Assembly: GCF_000266945.1 (NCBI RefSeq)
Contig: NC_018025.1
Coordinates: forward strand, 5,584,001-5,648,000
Source of the DNA: Desulfomonile tiedjei DSM 6799
Lineage (GTDB): Bacteria; Desulfobacterota; Desulfomonilia; Desulfomonilales; Desulfomonilaceae
Length of the DNA stretch: 64,000 nt
Direction: 5' to 3'
Every line of letters begins with the position of its first letter. Positions within the stretch are counted from its first letter, which is position 1. The notes beneath the pieces are model-generated. The model saw nothing but the letters and a program-made list of their open reading frames with translations. It was not told the origin of the DNA and ran no database searches. The position numbers and the translations under genes were made by a program. Of this stretch, positions 1-8,757 are shown one piece after another.

Positions 1-388
1 ATCGGCACAGCAATGACAGGATGCATGCAGAAGAGAATGGTAATCACTTCCTTGTTGATAGGATTCGCAATGCTGCAATTCTGCCCCCTTACCCTGAAAG
101 GCCTGTCACGAGCCCGAACAACAGTTCGCGCTACGGACGTGCAGGGCGATGTATCAATTCTTTTTCGTATGGCAACTATTTTCTACAATAATGCCTTTTA
201 ATGGCACGATTACCGACTATTATATCCAAAAAATCAGGTATTACCTTTCATCACAACACAATTTACGGTCAACCATTCACGTTATCGCCAAAATTCTTCG
301 GTTTAGAGGCATACCACTACCACATTATATCGAATATGACATATTTCTAGGGGGGATTGAAACCATTTTTTTTGCCGGAATGTAGGGC
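1..388. other. Left-edge stretch without a recognisable gene
   Basis: Only short open frames are present on either strand, with no family resemblance and no convincing ribosome binding site. The composition is richer in A and T than in the genes that follow. It may hold the tail of a gene truncated by the window edge, but nothing can be named. Confidence 0.5.
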
Positions 389-428
389 TTCAGTCTCGGG
401 CGGTGGTTTGAGAGTATTTTGTTTGAGT

Positions 429-467
429 ACGTAGGATGCCGGTGAGCGAAGCGAACCGCATCATTGA
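429..467. repeat. Dispersed repeat family F, copy 1 (partial)
   Basis: A GTAGGATGC start followed by a GAGCGAAGCGAACCGCATC-like segment. The same wording appears as a complete inverted repeat at 34107-34197 and as a short copy at 31515-31549. Here only one arm is clear. Confidence 0.6.
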
Positions 468-488
468 TGCCAGAGCGTTCGAATGCCT

Positions 489-573
489 GTCATTGCGAGC
501 GTAGCGAAGCAATCCCCTGAAGGTGCAGGCAAGTATCAGGAGATTGCCACGTCGCTCCGCTCCTCGCAATGAC
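489..573. repeat. Dispersed repeat family B, copy 1
   Basis: An inverted repeat bounded by GTCATTGCGAG on the left and CTCGCAATGAC on the right, with inner arms around GAAGCAATC and GATTGCCAC. A second, almost identical copy lies at 11989-12075. When read as protein it gives arginine-rich pseudo-peptides that should not be annotated as genes. Confidence 0.85.
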
Positions 574-711
574 ATGGCCTCCAGCTTCTCACCTCCGTGG
601 GTAACTGAAGGAACACGCCGGATGAAACTTCATGTGATTGCAATCAGAAAAAATACCAGAAAAGAATCCCGCGCCATCTAACCGGCAGCGAGGGAGATTC
701 TCCGAATACGA

Positions 712-1713
712 TCAGCTTCCAAGATTCACGACAGTGCGGCCGATCTGCTTTCCCTGGAGAATCATGTCTATGCGTTCCCCCAGATTCTCGAGAGAAACCT
801 CTGTGGCAATCTTTTCCAGTTGGGGCAGCTTCCATTCACCGGCAAATCTGTTCCAGATTTCCAGCCGCAGGCCCTTGGGACAATTTACCGAATCAATCCC
901 GAGAAGGCTCACCCCTCTGAGAATGAAAGGATACACCGTCAATGAGAGTACAGGAGAAGCAGCATTGCCGCAGGAGGTCACGGTTCCTCCGTAGTGGGTC
1001 GAGCGCAGGGCCGTGGACAAGATCGGCCCTCCCACCGTGTCGATGACTCCTGCCCAGCGCGCCTTAAGCAACGGCTTTTCAGAGGTATCTGTTGCATCCT
1101 CGATGCTGAGGACCTCTTTCGCTCCCAGCTCCATGAGGTATTCGCGGGCATCCTGCTTTCCATTCACTGCAGCTACCTGGAAACCCGTTTTGGCCAGGAT
1201 GCTGAGAGCAATACTTCCTACACCTCCAGGCGCTCCGGTTACGAGAACCGTTCCTTGATCGGCCGAAACTCCATTTCCCAGGAGTTTGAACACGGACAGG
1301 CCCGCAGCAAATCCGGCAGTTCCATAGATCATGCTTTCTCTGAGGGAAAGGTTCGGAGATTTTCTCACCACCCACTCTGCCGGGACGCGAACGTATTGTC
1401 CGAAACCGCCGGAGGTGTTCATTCCCAGATCGAATCCCGTTACGATAACTTCGTCACCGGCGCTGAATTCCTTCACTGCGCTCGTTTCGACAATTCCGGC
1501 TGCATCCACGCCAGGCGTGTGGGGATACTGCCTGGTCACTCCTCGATTCCCGATAGAGGAAAGCGCGTCTTTGTAATTGAGGGATGAATAACGCACTCTT
1601 ATCAGAACATCGCCTGCCGGCAATTCAGAGACGGAACGATCCACAATTTCTCGCGTGAACAAGTTTTCGGAAGATTCAGTGACCAACAGTGCGCGAAACG
1701 TTTCTTGGTTCAT
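712..1713 (-). CDS. YhdH/YhfP-family NAD(P)H-dependent oxidoreductase (acryloyl-CoA reductase type)
   Basis: A 333-residue zinc-free medium-chain dehydrogenase. The N-terminal GroES-like half carries the family's NYKDALS and HTPGVDAAG segments (residues about 47-72). The Rossmann half carries VTGAPGGVGSIALSILAKTG (about 158-177). Length matches E. coli YhdH/AcuI, which reduce acryloyl-CoA or quinone-like substrates with NADPH. There is no zinc-ligand pattern, as expected for this branch. The gene stands alone: repeat-rich DNA follows its start and separates it from the redox cluster upstream. The family is clear; the physiological substrate cannot be read from sequence. Confidence 0.9.
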   Translation of the reverse strand: MNQETFRALLVTESSENLFTREIVDRSVSELPAGDVLIRVRYSSLNYKDALSSIGNRGVTRQYPHTPGVDAAGIVETSAVKEFSAGDEVIVTGFDLGMNTSGGFGQYVRVPAEWVVRKSPNLSLRESMIYGTAGFAAGLSVFKLLGNGVSADQGTVLVTGAPGGVGSIALSILAKTGFQVAAVNGKQDAREYLMELGAKEVLSIEDATDTSEKPLLKARWAGVIDTVGGPILSTALRSTHYGGTVTSCGNAASPVLSLTVYPFILRGVSLLGIDSVNCPKGLRLEIWNRFAGEWKLPQLEKIATEVSLENLGERIDMILQGKQIGRTVVNLGS

Positions 1714-1810
1714 ACCATTCCCTTTTATGAAATGAGATGCTGCTCTCCATAATATGACAGCTCAGATGCAAAAAACGTGACCGGCGGAAGACCAATAGTA
1801 TAAGAATGGG

Positions 1811-1972
1811 CAAGATTAGTGTCCGATAGAAGATTAGGAGTATTGGTGGGTGCCGTGCCTCCGTGCCGGCACATCTTTAATATGATCAATGATATCGATA
1901 GAATGGACTGGCAGGGACGCCGGTCCCCACTAATATCTTGTATTCGATTGTGGGATGAACTTCAGAATTCTG
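1811..1972. repeat. Dispersed repeat family A, copy 1
   Basis: A roughly 160-bp element with three recognisable parts: an entry AAATTAGTGTCCGAT-like sequence, a hairpin GTGCCG...CGGCAC, and an exit GCCGGTCCCCACTA followed by a conserved TTCAGAATT-type tail. Copies occur at 17829-18224 (interrupted), 46150-46330 and 54266-54305 (partial). The 1714-2147 gap holds nothing else apart from a further GCCGGCACGGAGGCC palindrome near 2005-2030. Confidence 0.85.
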
Positions 1973-2147
1973 CTCTCATTTGCTTTTATCAATCTAATTC
2001 GGCCGGCACGGAGGCCGACCGCTACTGGCTCGTGTTTAGGCCGGCGTCCGTGCCGTGCCACTCGGTTACCCGGTGTGTTGGCGAAGTCGTTGGAATCTCG
2101 ATCAATAAGGTTCCCCGGAAACTCTCTTTCATATGCTCACATTTATC

Positions 2148-2984
2148 TCAGGAATACTTTTCCCGATAGCGCCCCAATGCTGCCACATGCTGCTTTTCCT
2201 GTTGTCCTATTTTAAACAGGACGTCTTTTGTTCGGTTGTCCTCGGCTTTATCCGCAAACCGGAGGTATAGATCGAGCGCCTGTGTTTCCAGCATCATGGC
2301 CATGTCCAGAAGTGAAGAAACCTGTGTCAAAAAGCGCTCGTTTTGTTTGAGGAAGTCGTCCATGCGAAATCCTCCCTCAAGGATTTGAGATTCCGGACGC
2401 TGGGCAGTCAATTCTTCTCGAGCAGCAGGCTCGGCCTCTTGGAGCAGGTCAATGAGGTAATCTTTGTGCTTCTCTTCAATTGACGCCAGATTATCGAGAA
2501 TGCCAATTATCTCTTTGTCTTCGGTTTTCGTTTTCGCAATCCTGTAAAAAGTTCCGAGACTCTCTTCCATTGAATAAGCAAGTTTGATTATCTGCGCGGG
2601 AGTCTCGTCACCCTTTATCAAATCCATGTTTAACTCGACAGGTCCTTCGGCCTCGAGACCGTTCCACGCGTGAATTCCTCCAGAAAGGTTATAAACATTC
2701 TTGAAACCTTTTCCGACCAGCATCTGAGCCGCAACTCGGCTCCTTCCGCCTATCGCTCAATACACAATGACGGGCTTCTCGGGATCGAGTTGGTCGATGG
2801 AATCTGATAACTCTGCTACAGGAACCAGTTTGGCCCCCGGAATGTGTGTTTTCTCGTACTCTCCCGGCTGTCGGACATCGAGAAGAGTGAACGAGCCTTC
2901 CTCGTGGCTGTTGACGTAGTCTTTTGCTTCATCCGCGGTCATGGATTCCGCGGGAGTAAAATACTGTTTCAGCTTTTCAAACAT
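2148..2984 (-). CDS. Selenocysteine-containing rhodanese fused to a ferritin-like diiron domain
   Basis: A 278-residue protein if the in-frame TGA at 2757-2759 (codon 76) is read as selenocysteine. Residues about 10-115 are a rhodanese domain: LLDVRQPGEYEKTHIPGA, then the active loop U-AIGGRS, where other rhodaneses have C-xx-G-x-RS, then NLSGGIHAW. Residues about 125-275 are a ferritin/rubrerythrin four-helix domain with a complete ligand set: E in YSMEES, ExxH in IEEKH, E in MLETQ, ExxH in QEKQH. Reading continues in frame on both sides of TGA and homology is continuous across it. A GGGGGAT ribosome site precedes the ATG. A SECIS-like hairpin follows the TGA and selB is at 35343. A TGA-unaware reading would split it into 75- and 191-residue fragments. 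The likely role is sulfur or peroxide redox chemistry, which is inferred. It is the last gene of a minus-strand cluster with the nitroreductase 56 nt upstream. Confidence 0.9.
2726..2759 (-). promoter_or_regulatory. UGA codon and bacterial SECIS-like hairpin
   Basis: On the minus strand TGA (2759-2757) is followed by a 14-nt spacer and a perfect 6-bp stem GAGCCG/CGGCTC closing the 5-nt loop AGTTG. The loop lies about 21 nt after the UGA and has GU just inside its 5' end, the feature recognised by SelB in E. coli fdhF-type SECIS elements. The hairpin lies entirely within the coding frame, as in other bacterial selenoprotein mRNAs. Confidence 0.8.
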
Positions 2985-3040
2985 GTGATCCCCCTTTTAC
3001 CAATTTTCCGCATCTTCGGCCAAACGCGTGCCAAAGCTTA

Positions 3041-4552
3041 CTATATGGATGCGTACTTTTTGACTGGGCCGATTCCCACCAGGTAAAGTAGCTTCGAGAC
3101 AGAATTCAGGCCGAGCAATTCCGATGCTTCATAATCATAGAAGGCTCCGATTCCGCAACAACCGATTCTCATGGATGCAGCGCCGACGTACAGCCTCTGG
3201 CCTAAACGGCCTGACGCCAGGAATGCGTGTCTGTACCCGCGAGGACCCCGCGTTGCATTGAGTACCTGGAGATTGGCCATGAAAAGCACATGAATTGAGC
3301 AATTCGCGAGCCACTCCTGATCCACGCAGACGTGAGCCATGCGTTCCATGAACAATCCGGGCGCAACCAGGGAAACAGCCGCCGCCTTTCGATCCAGAAG
3401 ATAGAATCCCGGTTCCAGCCCAGTCGATTCATTGGCCAGAAAACCTACCGCGATTGACCGGCTGAGTCCTGACGGCGCATCTTCACGCGAGCTGTCTTCA
3501 GAGCACAAGATCTTCAAGAATCCCGTGAATATTTCGGCCTTGAATTCCCCTTGAACAAAATTGCGCAACGATCGTCGTCTGAACACTGCCTCCGGATACG
3601 TGACCAGCTCGGGCCATTTCTCAGGAAGCATGATCTTTGTTTGCTGTAGAGGTTTCAATCCGAGGTGATCGATCATTTCAGGCTGCTCCATCGTGTCGAG
3701 AATTGGCGTGGACAACCTGTGCAGTTTTCTGATCGCGGGATAATCGGTCTCAACATGCGCGACCTGACTGGCCCGCATGGCTTCGTGCGGAATTCTGGCC
3801 GGCTCTTCTTGCGTCTCGGATTCATATTCTTTGCCGAGAGTACAGGCGATTGCCAGGCACACCTCACGTTTTGGATTAAGCCCGAGCAACTGATTGATCA
3901 CCGTATCGTCGAAATCATAGTACAGCGTGTACGGCGCTCGCATGGCTTTGAGCGCAAGAGTGAGATTCTCGAGCATATGTCCGCTGTCCAACAGATGATA
4001 ACGGTACGCGCGGGTACGATATTTCCAGGCGCTACGGAAAAAGATCGCGGTGATAAAGAAAACCGCCGTAGGTCTGGTCGCTTCCGAGAGTTGAACCCCG
4101 CGGGCGAGTTCCGGCAAAATACTACCCTTCCCCAGTACTGCCAGACTTTGCAGTCCTATCGCATGGTGGTAAATGCCGTCATCCAGACCGGCAATATTTG
4201 TGGCTCCCACATAGAGTTCAAAAGGATACAGAGCGCCTGCAGATGCGATACTGCGGTAGAAGAAATCTTTATCCTTATACCGTGCTTTGGCGGTCATTGC
4301 GTGGGTATTATTGAGAATAGTCGACAGCTTGGTAAAGTCCATCTCGAAATGATGGTCAAACTGGAGGTTTTCTCCTAATAGATCGGAAACATAGTCTTCC
4401 GGGCCGTTTGCTGGATGAATCAACGAAATGGTTTCCAGCCCGGGATAAATTTTGAATGCATCAGGTTCATTGGCCCAGTCCAATGGCGGCCCTGCTATCT
4501 TGCCGCGCTCATAACTCGTGCGGCGATGGAATTCCTGTACATGATCCGTCAT
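3041..4552 (-). CDS. SagB/ThcOx-type nitroreductase-family dehydrogenase, two-domain
   Basis: A 503-residue protein with two tandem nitroreductase-like FMN domains. The first (about 60-260) contains IASAGALYPFELYVG and HLLDSGHMLENLTLA. The second (about 310-500) contains FRRRSLRNF and ends in GASMRIGCCGIGAFYDYEA with LLYLVGIG. This duplicated layout is typical of stand-alone SagB-type oxidoreductases outside peptide-cyclisation clusters. No radical SAM, YcaO or precursor-peptide gene is adjacent, so azoline formation is not supported. A GGAG lies shortly before the ATG. The start overlaps the stop of a possible small upstream gene (TAATG), and the selenoprotein gene follows after 56 nt. Substrate unknown. 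Confidence 0.9.
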   Translation of the reverse strand: MTDHVQEFHRRTSYERGKIAGPPLDWANEPDAFKIYPGLETISLIHPANGPEDYVSDLLGENLQFDHHFEMDFTKLSTILNNTHAMTAKARYKDKDFFYRSIASAGALYPFELYVGATNIAGLDDGIYHHAIGLQSLAVLGKGSILPELARGVQLSEATRPTAVFFITAIFFRSAWKYRTRAYRYHLLDSGHMLENLTLALKAMRAPYTLYYDFDDTVINQLLGLNPKREVCLAIACTLGKEYESETQEEPARIPHEAMRASQVAHVETDYPAIRKLHRLSTPILDTMEQPEMIDHLGLKPLQQTKIMLPEKWPELVTYPEAVFRRRSLRNFVQGEFKAEIFTGFLKILCSEDSSREDAPSGLSRSIAVGFLANESTGLEPGFYLLDRKAAAVSLVAPGLFMERMAHVCVDQEWLANCSIHVLFMANLQVLNATRGPRGYRHAFLASGRLGQRLYVGAASMRIGCCGIGAFYDYEASELLGLNSVSKLLYLVGIGPVKKYASI

Positions 4553-4779
4553 TACTTGCTCCGTCTCCTTTTGAACGCAAACTGTTCGCTAAAAATTGCG
4601 CTCCGACGAACGAGACTGGCCCTATTTTCGGAATATCGTGGCAATTTCACGCCAATTGCCGCAAAAGAGGCAGGATTTTTGAGTGGTCTTCTCGAAGGCC
4701 TGTTCTTGTTCGAGAAAGGGGACTTACCGGTGAACTGCGTGCACAGACCATATACAATCGGACACTCTTCAGATTTCAG
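4552..4779 (-). CDS. Possible small basic protein with a CTG start, between the half-ferritin and nitroreductase genes
   Basis: A 75-codon open frame lacking ATG, GTG or TTG at its head. It can begin at CTG 4779-4777, which overlaps the TGA of the half-ferritin gene (CTGA), and ends in TAA 4554-4552, sharing one base with the nitroreductase ATG (TAATG). The frame in fact stays open further upstream, to about 4843. The product would start KSEECPIVYGLCTQF, be rich in Arg, Lys and Ser, and end FKRRRSK. I recognise no family. Overlap at both ends is what a translationally coupled gene would show, but other frames here are also open by chance. A frameshift joining it to the half-ferritin is the alternative. 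Confidence 0.35.
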   Translation of the reverse strand: MKSEECPIVYGLCTQFTGKSPFSNKNRPSRRPLKNPASFAAIGVKLPRYSENRASLVRRSAIFSEQFAFKRRRSK

Positions 4780-4985
4780 CCGCCCCAGGGCATGTTCGCG
4801 TAGACTTCCGATAATTTGTCGCGGAACTGCCGGAAAAATCTCTCATGCTCCTGCTCCCATCTTGCCAGGAGTTCGAGAGCCTGTCGAGCTTTGCCATCCG
4901 TCTTTTCAGCCATTCGTCCATAGAATTCGCTAAGATCTCTTTCGATCAGCCATGCTGTGTAGAATACCGTCACGTTGGGAACCAT
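4776..4985 (-). CDS. Ferritin-like half-domain protein
   Basis: A 69-residue protein that corresponds to one helical pair of a ferritin-like fold: IERDLSEFY supplies a glutamate and WEQEHERF supplies an ExxH motif. It resembles the first half of the ferritin domain in the nearby selenoprotein (YSMEESLGTFY and IEEKHKDYL), with the same spacing of motifs. A single copy cannot complete a diiron site, so it would need to dimerise or act with a partner. A weak AGGGA precedes the ATG. It heads the redox cluster. The TGA stop has no downstream hairpin and no homology beyond it, so it is treated as a true stop. Confidence 0.65.
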   Translation of the reverse strand: MVPNVTVFYTAWLIERDLSEFYGRMAEKTDGKARQALELLARWEQEHERFFRQFRDKLSEVYANMPWGG

Positions 4986-5136
4986 CGATCCCTGAACACA
5001 CTGACCGGCGAAACAAAACGTTACCTGCGAATTTCAAATGCTGATGCAATGCGATTACTATAATGCGGGACTTCTATTGGTCAAGAAAATACGACTTTGC
5101 CCTGGTTGAAACGGGTCCAAATCTTGAACAAGACGG

Positions 5137-7686
5137 CTAATCATAAGCTCTCTTCACGAGTCTCGGCCCGTCTCCGTATCGGGATCCTGTCGTGATGTAC
5201 AAGCGTTTTCCGTCTGATTGCACAGTAATAGCGCCGTCCCGCCCTGTGATAAAAACGTGTGCTCCTGCGGACTGGAGTCTCTCTATGATTTCGTGATGCG
5301 GGCCGGTTCGTGTCATCGGCGATTCCCCGGATATAATGGCGATCCTTGGCTTGACGGCTTCTACAAACTGTCGCGAAGTAGACGTTCGTCCTCCATGATG
5401 CGCAACCTTCAAAACTGAGGCGCAGAGATTGAGGTCGGACGACAGGAGCTCTTCTTCCCCTTCCCGCTCCAGGTCTCCTGTAAAAAGAAACGAAATTTCC
5501 CCATAGTCCAGTCTGGCGACGACAGACGCGTTATTCAATTCTTTTCCGGACATTCGGGTTTTCTGCGATTGAGCCGGATTGAGAAACGTCAATACCGCCC
5601 TTCCGACCTGCACTCCGGGGTGTTCTCTGTTTGCGCTCAAAACCCGATCGGAGGGAAAATGGCCGATAATGTCTGCCAGGTGTCTCGGCCTATCTCCGAC
5701 AGGGTTCCAGAAGAGCGATCCCACCGGTATGAGCTTCACAACCGTGAGCAAGCCCCCCATGTGATCCATTTGAGGATGACTGATTAGCACCGCGTCAACG
5801 CGCCTGGTTCCCTGCCACTGGAAAAAAGGCAAGACTATGCTCCTGCCGGCATCGAAGTATGAAGTTTTGAGTCCACCATCCACAAGCATTCCCCCGGATC
5901 CGGGGGGTTGAACGAATGCAGCATCCGCTTTGCCTACGTTCAGGAATACTGCTTTGAGTTCCGGGTCTTCTGGGCTGAACAGTATGGAGCCTCCCAAGAT
6001 CAAGAAAGAGGCCACTCCTGCCAAAGCAATGCGTACGCGGCGTTTCGAGGGATTTCTCAAGAACCAGAGAAAGAATAAACACATAGCCCAGCACAGTATC
6101 AGTTGATTCAGGGAAAGGTGCGGTACGTAAAGCGGGCTCCCCGGTATGTAAGCGAAAAATTCAGCGACTCCGATCACAAACCACGAAAATACATCAGCAA
6201 CTGCAATAAAACAGGCCCCCACAGATGAACTCAGAAGGGCCGCTCCTGGCGCCACAAGGCCGCAACCGAGGATGGGAAGCAGGGCAAAGTCTGTGATGAG
6301 ATTTGCAGCTAAGGTCCAAACGGGAAATGAGTGAAAAAGCTGTAGCAAGATCGGAGTGATCGCCAATGTTGCCGCCAAAGACGTCACCATTATCAGGACG
6401 AAATACCAGCATACTCTTCGGATAGCTCGAGCAGACCACGATCTCTCGGAATCGAAAGGACCCTGCATTGCCGTGAGGTTCCGCGTGAACTCCGGCACAA
6501 TCAGAATTATCCCTCCCACGGCCAAAAAGGACAGTTGAAATCCCGGAGTGAACAGGGCCAGCGGATTGCCCAACAATATGATGAGAGCAGCGACTGCAAG
6601 CGTATTCAGGGAGTTCCAGCGCTTGCTCATCAGGATCCCTGCTGCAACCACCAGAGCCATAATGCCGGATCGTACCGCAGGAACCCGAGCTCCAATTAAC
6701 GAGCAATAAAAGATGACTGCAGGAATTGAGAAAATTGCCCCGGCAACCCGATATGGCATCCAAAGAAGTGCTTCAGGCCATAGATGAAAACAGATTTTCA
6801 CGAACAAAAAGGAAATCGCCACAACAATCCCCACATGGAGACCGGATGCGGAGAGTACGTGCACAAGTCCCGATGAGGAAAAACTCTGCTGTACAGAGTA
6901 GTCGATTTCACCTTGATCTCCGAGGAGTATGCCTTTTACAAAACCGTGAACTTTGGCTTGTGTGGCTGACGAAAAATAGTTTGGCAAGCACGCTGAGAGG
7001 ATTTTTCCGCTGTGAAGGTCGAGGAATTGCGCAACGTAGTCACGAGTCTTAAATACCGCCGCGCTCGGGCTCAAGCCGGAGGCACGACTTATTATGGCCA
7101 AGGAATCGGGTCCATCGGCCGATGCGAGCCACACGATATTGTTGTGCTTGCATTCAATTTCCCAGTCGTATTCTCCGGGGTTTCCTCTGTTCAGCGGCTT
7201 ACGAAGCCGAGAACGGAATGCTATGCGATCGCCGGAACAAAGGGGAATGTCATTATTCCTCACGACCAGCCTACCTCTTCCCGGAAGGTCGATTCCGCGC
7301 TCTGCATCGAAGCCATTGTCCACGAAAAATGTCCTGAATCTCTCACCTGAAGCCCAGAGCATTCCCACTGAAGCATGGATGACTGTTTTACTTGCAGGAG
7401 CGGTAAAATCGCGGCCGAGTTCCAGTTGCTTGTGAGTAATTTCTCGTCCAATCAGGAAGAATATGAGTGCAGCCGCGATCCAGGCAAGTACGACACGATC
7501 GGTTCTCACAATGGCAAACACGAGTACAAGACCGGGGACGAAAGCAATGAGCGTCCAGTTTTCCATTCCCACTGCGTACGAGGATTCGCATATAATACCG
7601 GCCATGAGAGCGGCTACCCCGAACACTGCGGGAAATGCCAAAGCCCCCAATCGAATTCTCTTGAGAAATGAATCACACATCGCCAA
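5137..7686 (-). CDS. comEC: ComEC/Rec2 DNA-internalisation channel
   Basis: An 849-residue inner-membrane protein of full ComEC length. The N-terminal part has membrane segments and a DUF4131-like soluble domain with REYDWEIECKH-like wording (here NPGEYDWEIECKHNN). The middle competence domain holds many helices and the LSASGLHVG and FLAVGGI segments. The C-terminal 280 residues form a metallo-beta-lactamase domain with SHPQMDHMGG and a later FTGDLE and KVAHHGG. ComEC carries single-stranded DNA across the inner membrane during transformation; the lactamase domain is thought to degrade the second strand. It is divergent from the RodZ-like gene across a 182-nt gap. PilD and a DprA-like gene lie within 6 kb. 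Confidence 0.95.
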   Translation of the reverse strand: MAMCDSFLKRIRLGALAFPAVFGVAALMAGIICESSYAVGMENWTLIAFVPGLVLVFAIVRTDRVVLAWIAAALIFFLIGREITHKQLELGRDFTAPASKTVIHASVGMLWASGERFRTFFVDNGFDAERGIDLPGRGRLVVRNNDIPLCSGDRIAFRSRLRKPLNRGNPGEYDWEIECKHNNIVWLASADGPDSLAIISRASGLSPSAAVFKTRDYVAQFLDLHSGKILSACLPNYFSSATQAKVHGFVKGILLGDQGEIDYSVQQSFSSSGLVHVLSASGLHVGIVVAISFLFVKICFHLWPEALLWMPYRVAGAIFSIPAVIFYCSLIGARVPAVRSGIMALVVAAGILMSKRWNSLNTLAVAALIILLGNPLALFTPGFQLSFLAVGGIILIVPEFTRNLTAMQGPFDSERSWSARAIRRVCWYFVLIMVTSLAATLAITPILLQLFHSFPVWTLAANLITDFALLPILGCGLVAPGAALLSSSVGACFIAVADVFSWFVIGVAEFFAYIPGSPLYVPHLSLNQLILCWAMCLFFLWFLRNPSKRRVRIALAGVASFLILGGSILFSPEDPELKAVFLNVGKADAAFVQPPGSGGMLVDGGLKTSYFDAGRSIVLPFFQWQGTRRVDAVLISHPQMDHMGGLLTVVKLIPVGSLFWNPVGDRPRHLADIIGHFPSDRVLSANREHPGVQVGRAVLTFLNPAQSQKTRMSGKELNNASVVARLDYGEISFLFTGDLEREGEEELLSSDLNLCASVLKVAHHGGRTSTSRQFVEAVKPRIAIISGESPMTRTGPHHEIIERLQSAGAHVFITGRDGAITVQSDGKRLYITTGSRYGDGPRLVKRAYD

Positions 7687-7868
7687 TTAAAACTTGATCA
7701 TCTATGCCCGTGGTGGTAATCCGATTCAGTGTTTGGTACAAGTGACCCGTGGAACATCAATGGGACGCTCATGCGATAAATCCTGATGGAGCCTGCTTCT
7801 TTTTCCCACAGGTTCGTGAGGTCGACAAGAAAAATGAGCGGAACTGCTAAGGAAAGCTGAATCGAAAA

Positions 7869-8618
7869 ATGGAATCTTTCGGAAGGTACTTGAAGGGTCT
7901 TCGAGAAGACAAGGGTAAAACTATTGAACAAATTGCCGAAAGCACCAAAATTGCTGTGGCGAATTTGGAATCTCTCGAAAGGGATCGGTTCGATTTGCTT
8001 CCGCCGCGCGTTTTCGTAAAGGGATTTATAAGATCCTATGTCCAAGAGCTTGGCCTCAATGCTGACGAAGCAATCAATCGTTTCGAAGAATTCAGCAAAC
8101 AAGGCGAGCTACCGGATTACGGATCGGAAGATCACCCGGTTTTTCATGCAAAACCGGCGAATCGTTCGTTCATCTCGAGTCCCGTGTTCACAATAATCTT
8201 AACCGCTGCCGGGGCAGTTTCTCTTGCGATTCTTTTACTAACCGCGGGCAGTCGGCTGTTCTTCAACTTCGATCTTCATACAACCTCCGGCGGTCCTTCC
8301 GTCAGTACCGTGCAGCCGGTATCAAGAACCAGCAACGGTGTATCCGATACTATTGTTTCCACAGATTCGAATCGGCCCAGCTCCGGAAAACGGACCCTGG
8401 AGATCAGAGCGCTCGACAGCACCTGGATCAGAATAGAACCGGACACCGGTCCCGCAGAAGAGTTGATGATGTCAGCCGGGGATGTTCAGGTGTTCACTGC
8501 AAAACGAAGCTTCTATCTGCAAACCGGAAATGCGGGGGGAATTCGTCTGACTTTTGATGGCAAAACGTTACCCGTTTTGGGGAAAGCGAAGCAAACGCTG
8601 TCTTTGACTTTGGACTGA
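7869..8618 (+). CDS. rodZ: RodZ-like helix-turn-helix membrane protein
   Basis: A 249-residue protein with an N-terminal Cro/C1-like helix-turn-helix (about 3-80; LREDKGKTIEQIAESTKI and PRVFVKGFIRSYVQELGL), a single membrane span (about 101-123; FTIILTAAGAVSLAILLLTA), a Ser/Thr-rich linker and a C-terminal DUF4115 beta domain (about 175-249). This is the RodZ architecture: a cytosolic MreB-binding domain and a periplasmic domain that help set rod shape. Related HTH/DUF4115 proteins without a shape role exist, so the symbol is by architecture only. The gene reads away from comEC. Confidence 0.8.
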   Translation: MESFGRYLKGLREDKGKTIEQIAESTKIAVANLESLERDRFDLLPPRVFVKGFIRSYVQELGLNADEAINRFEEFSKQGELPDYGSEDHPVFHAKPANRSFISSPVFTIILTAAGAVSLAILLLTAGSRLFFNFDLHTTSGGPSVSTVQPVSRTSNGVSDTIVSTDSNRPSSGKRTLEIRALDSTWIRIEPDTGPAEELMMSAGDVQVFTAKRSFYLQTGNAGGIRLTFDGKTLPVLGKAKQTLSLTLD

Positions 8619-8757
8619 TTCGGTCCGAAAAAATTAGATGGCAGCCTCAATCAGTTCGGGTCTTTATTGCCAACGCTAATTGTCGTAGACTGATGGGGGT
8701 ATCTCGGAAGCGACCCCAAAATGATGAACCAGTGATGATATGTATTGAGGAGCTATG

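Noticed and set aside
390-575. Arginine-rich frame on the minus strand
   Set aside because: It runs through family B and F repeats; a like frame appears at 11799-12077 for the same reason.
3041-4552. SagB-type enzyme as part of a peptide-azoline (RiPP) cluster
   Set aside because: No YcaO, precursor peptide or exporter gene is nearby; the two-domain form is common outside such clusters.
4776-4778. TGA of the half-ferritin gene as a second selenocysteine codon
   Set aside because: No hairpin of SECIS type follows, the continued frame has no ferritin similarity, and the preceding residues (MPWGG) are not a redox motif.
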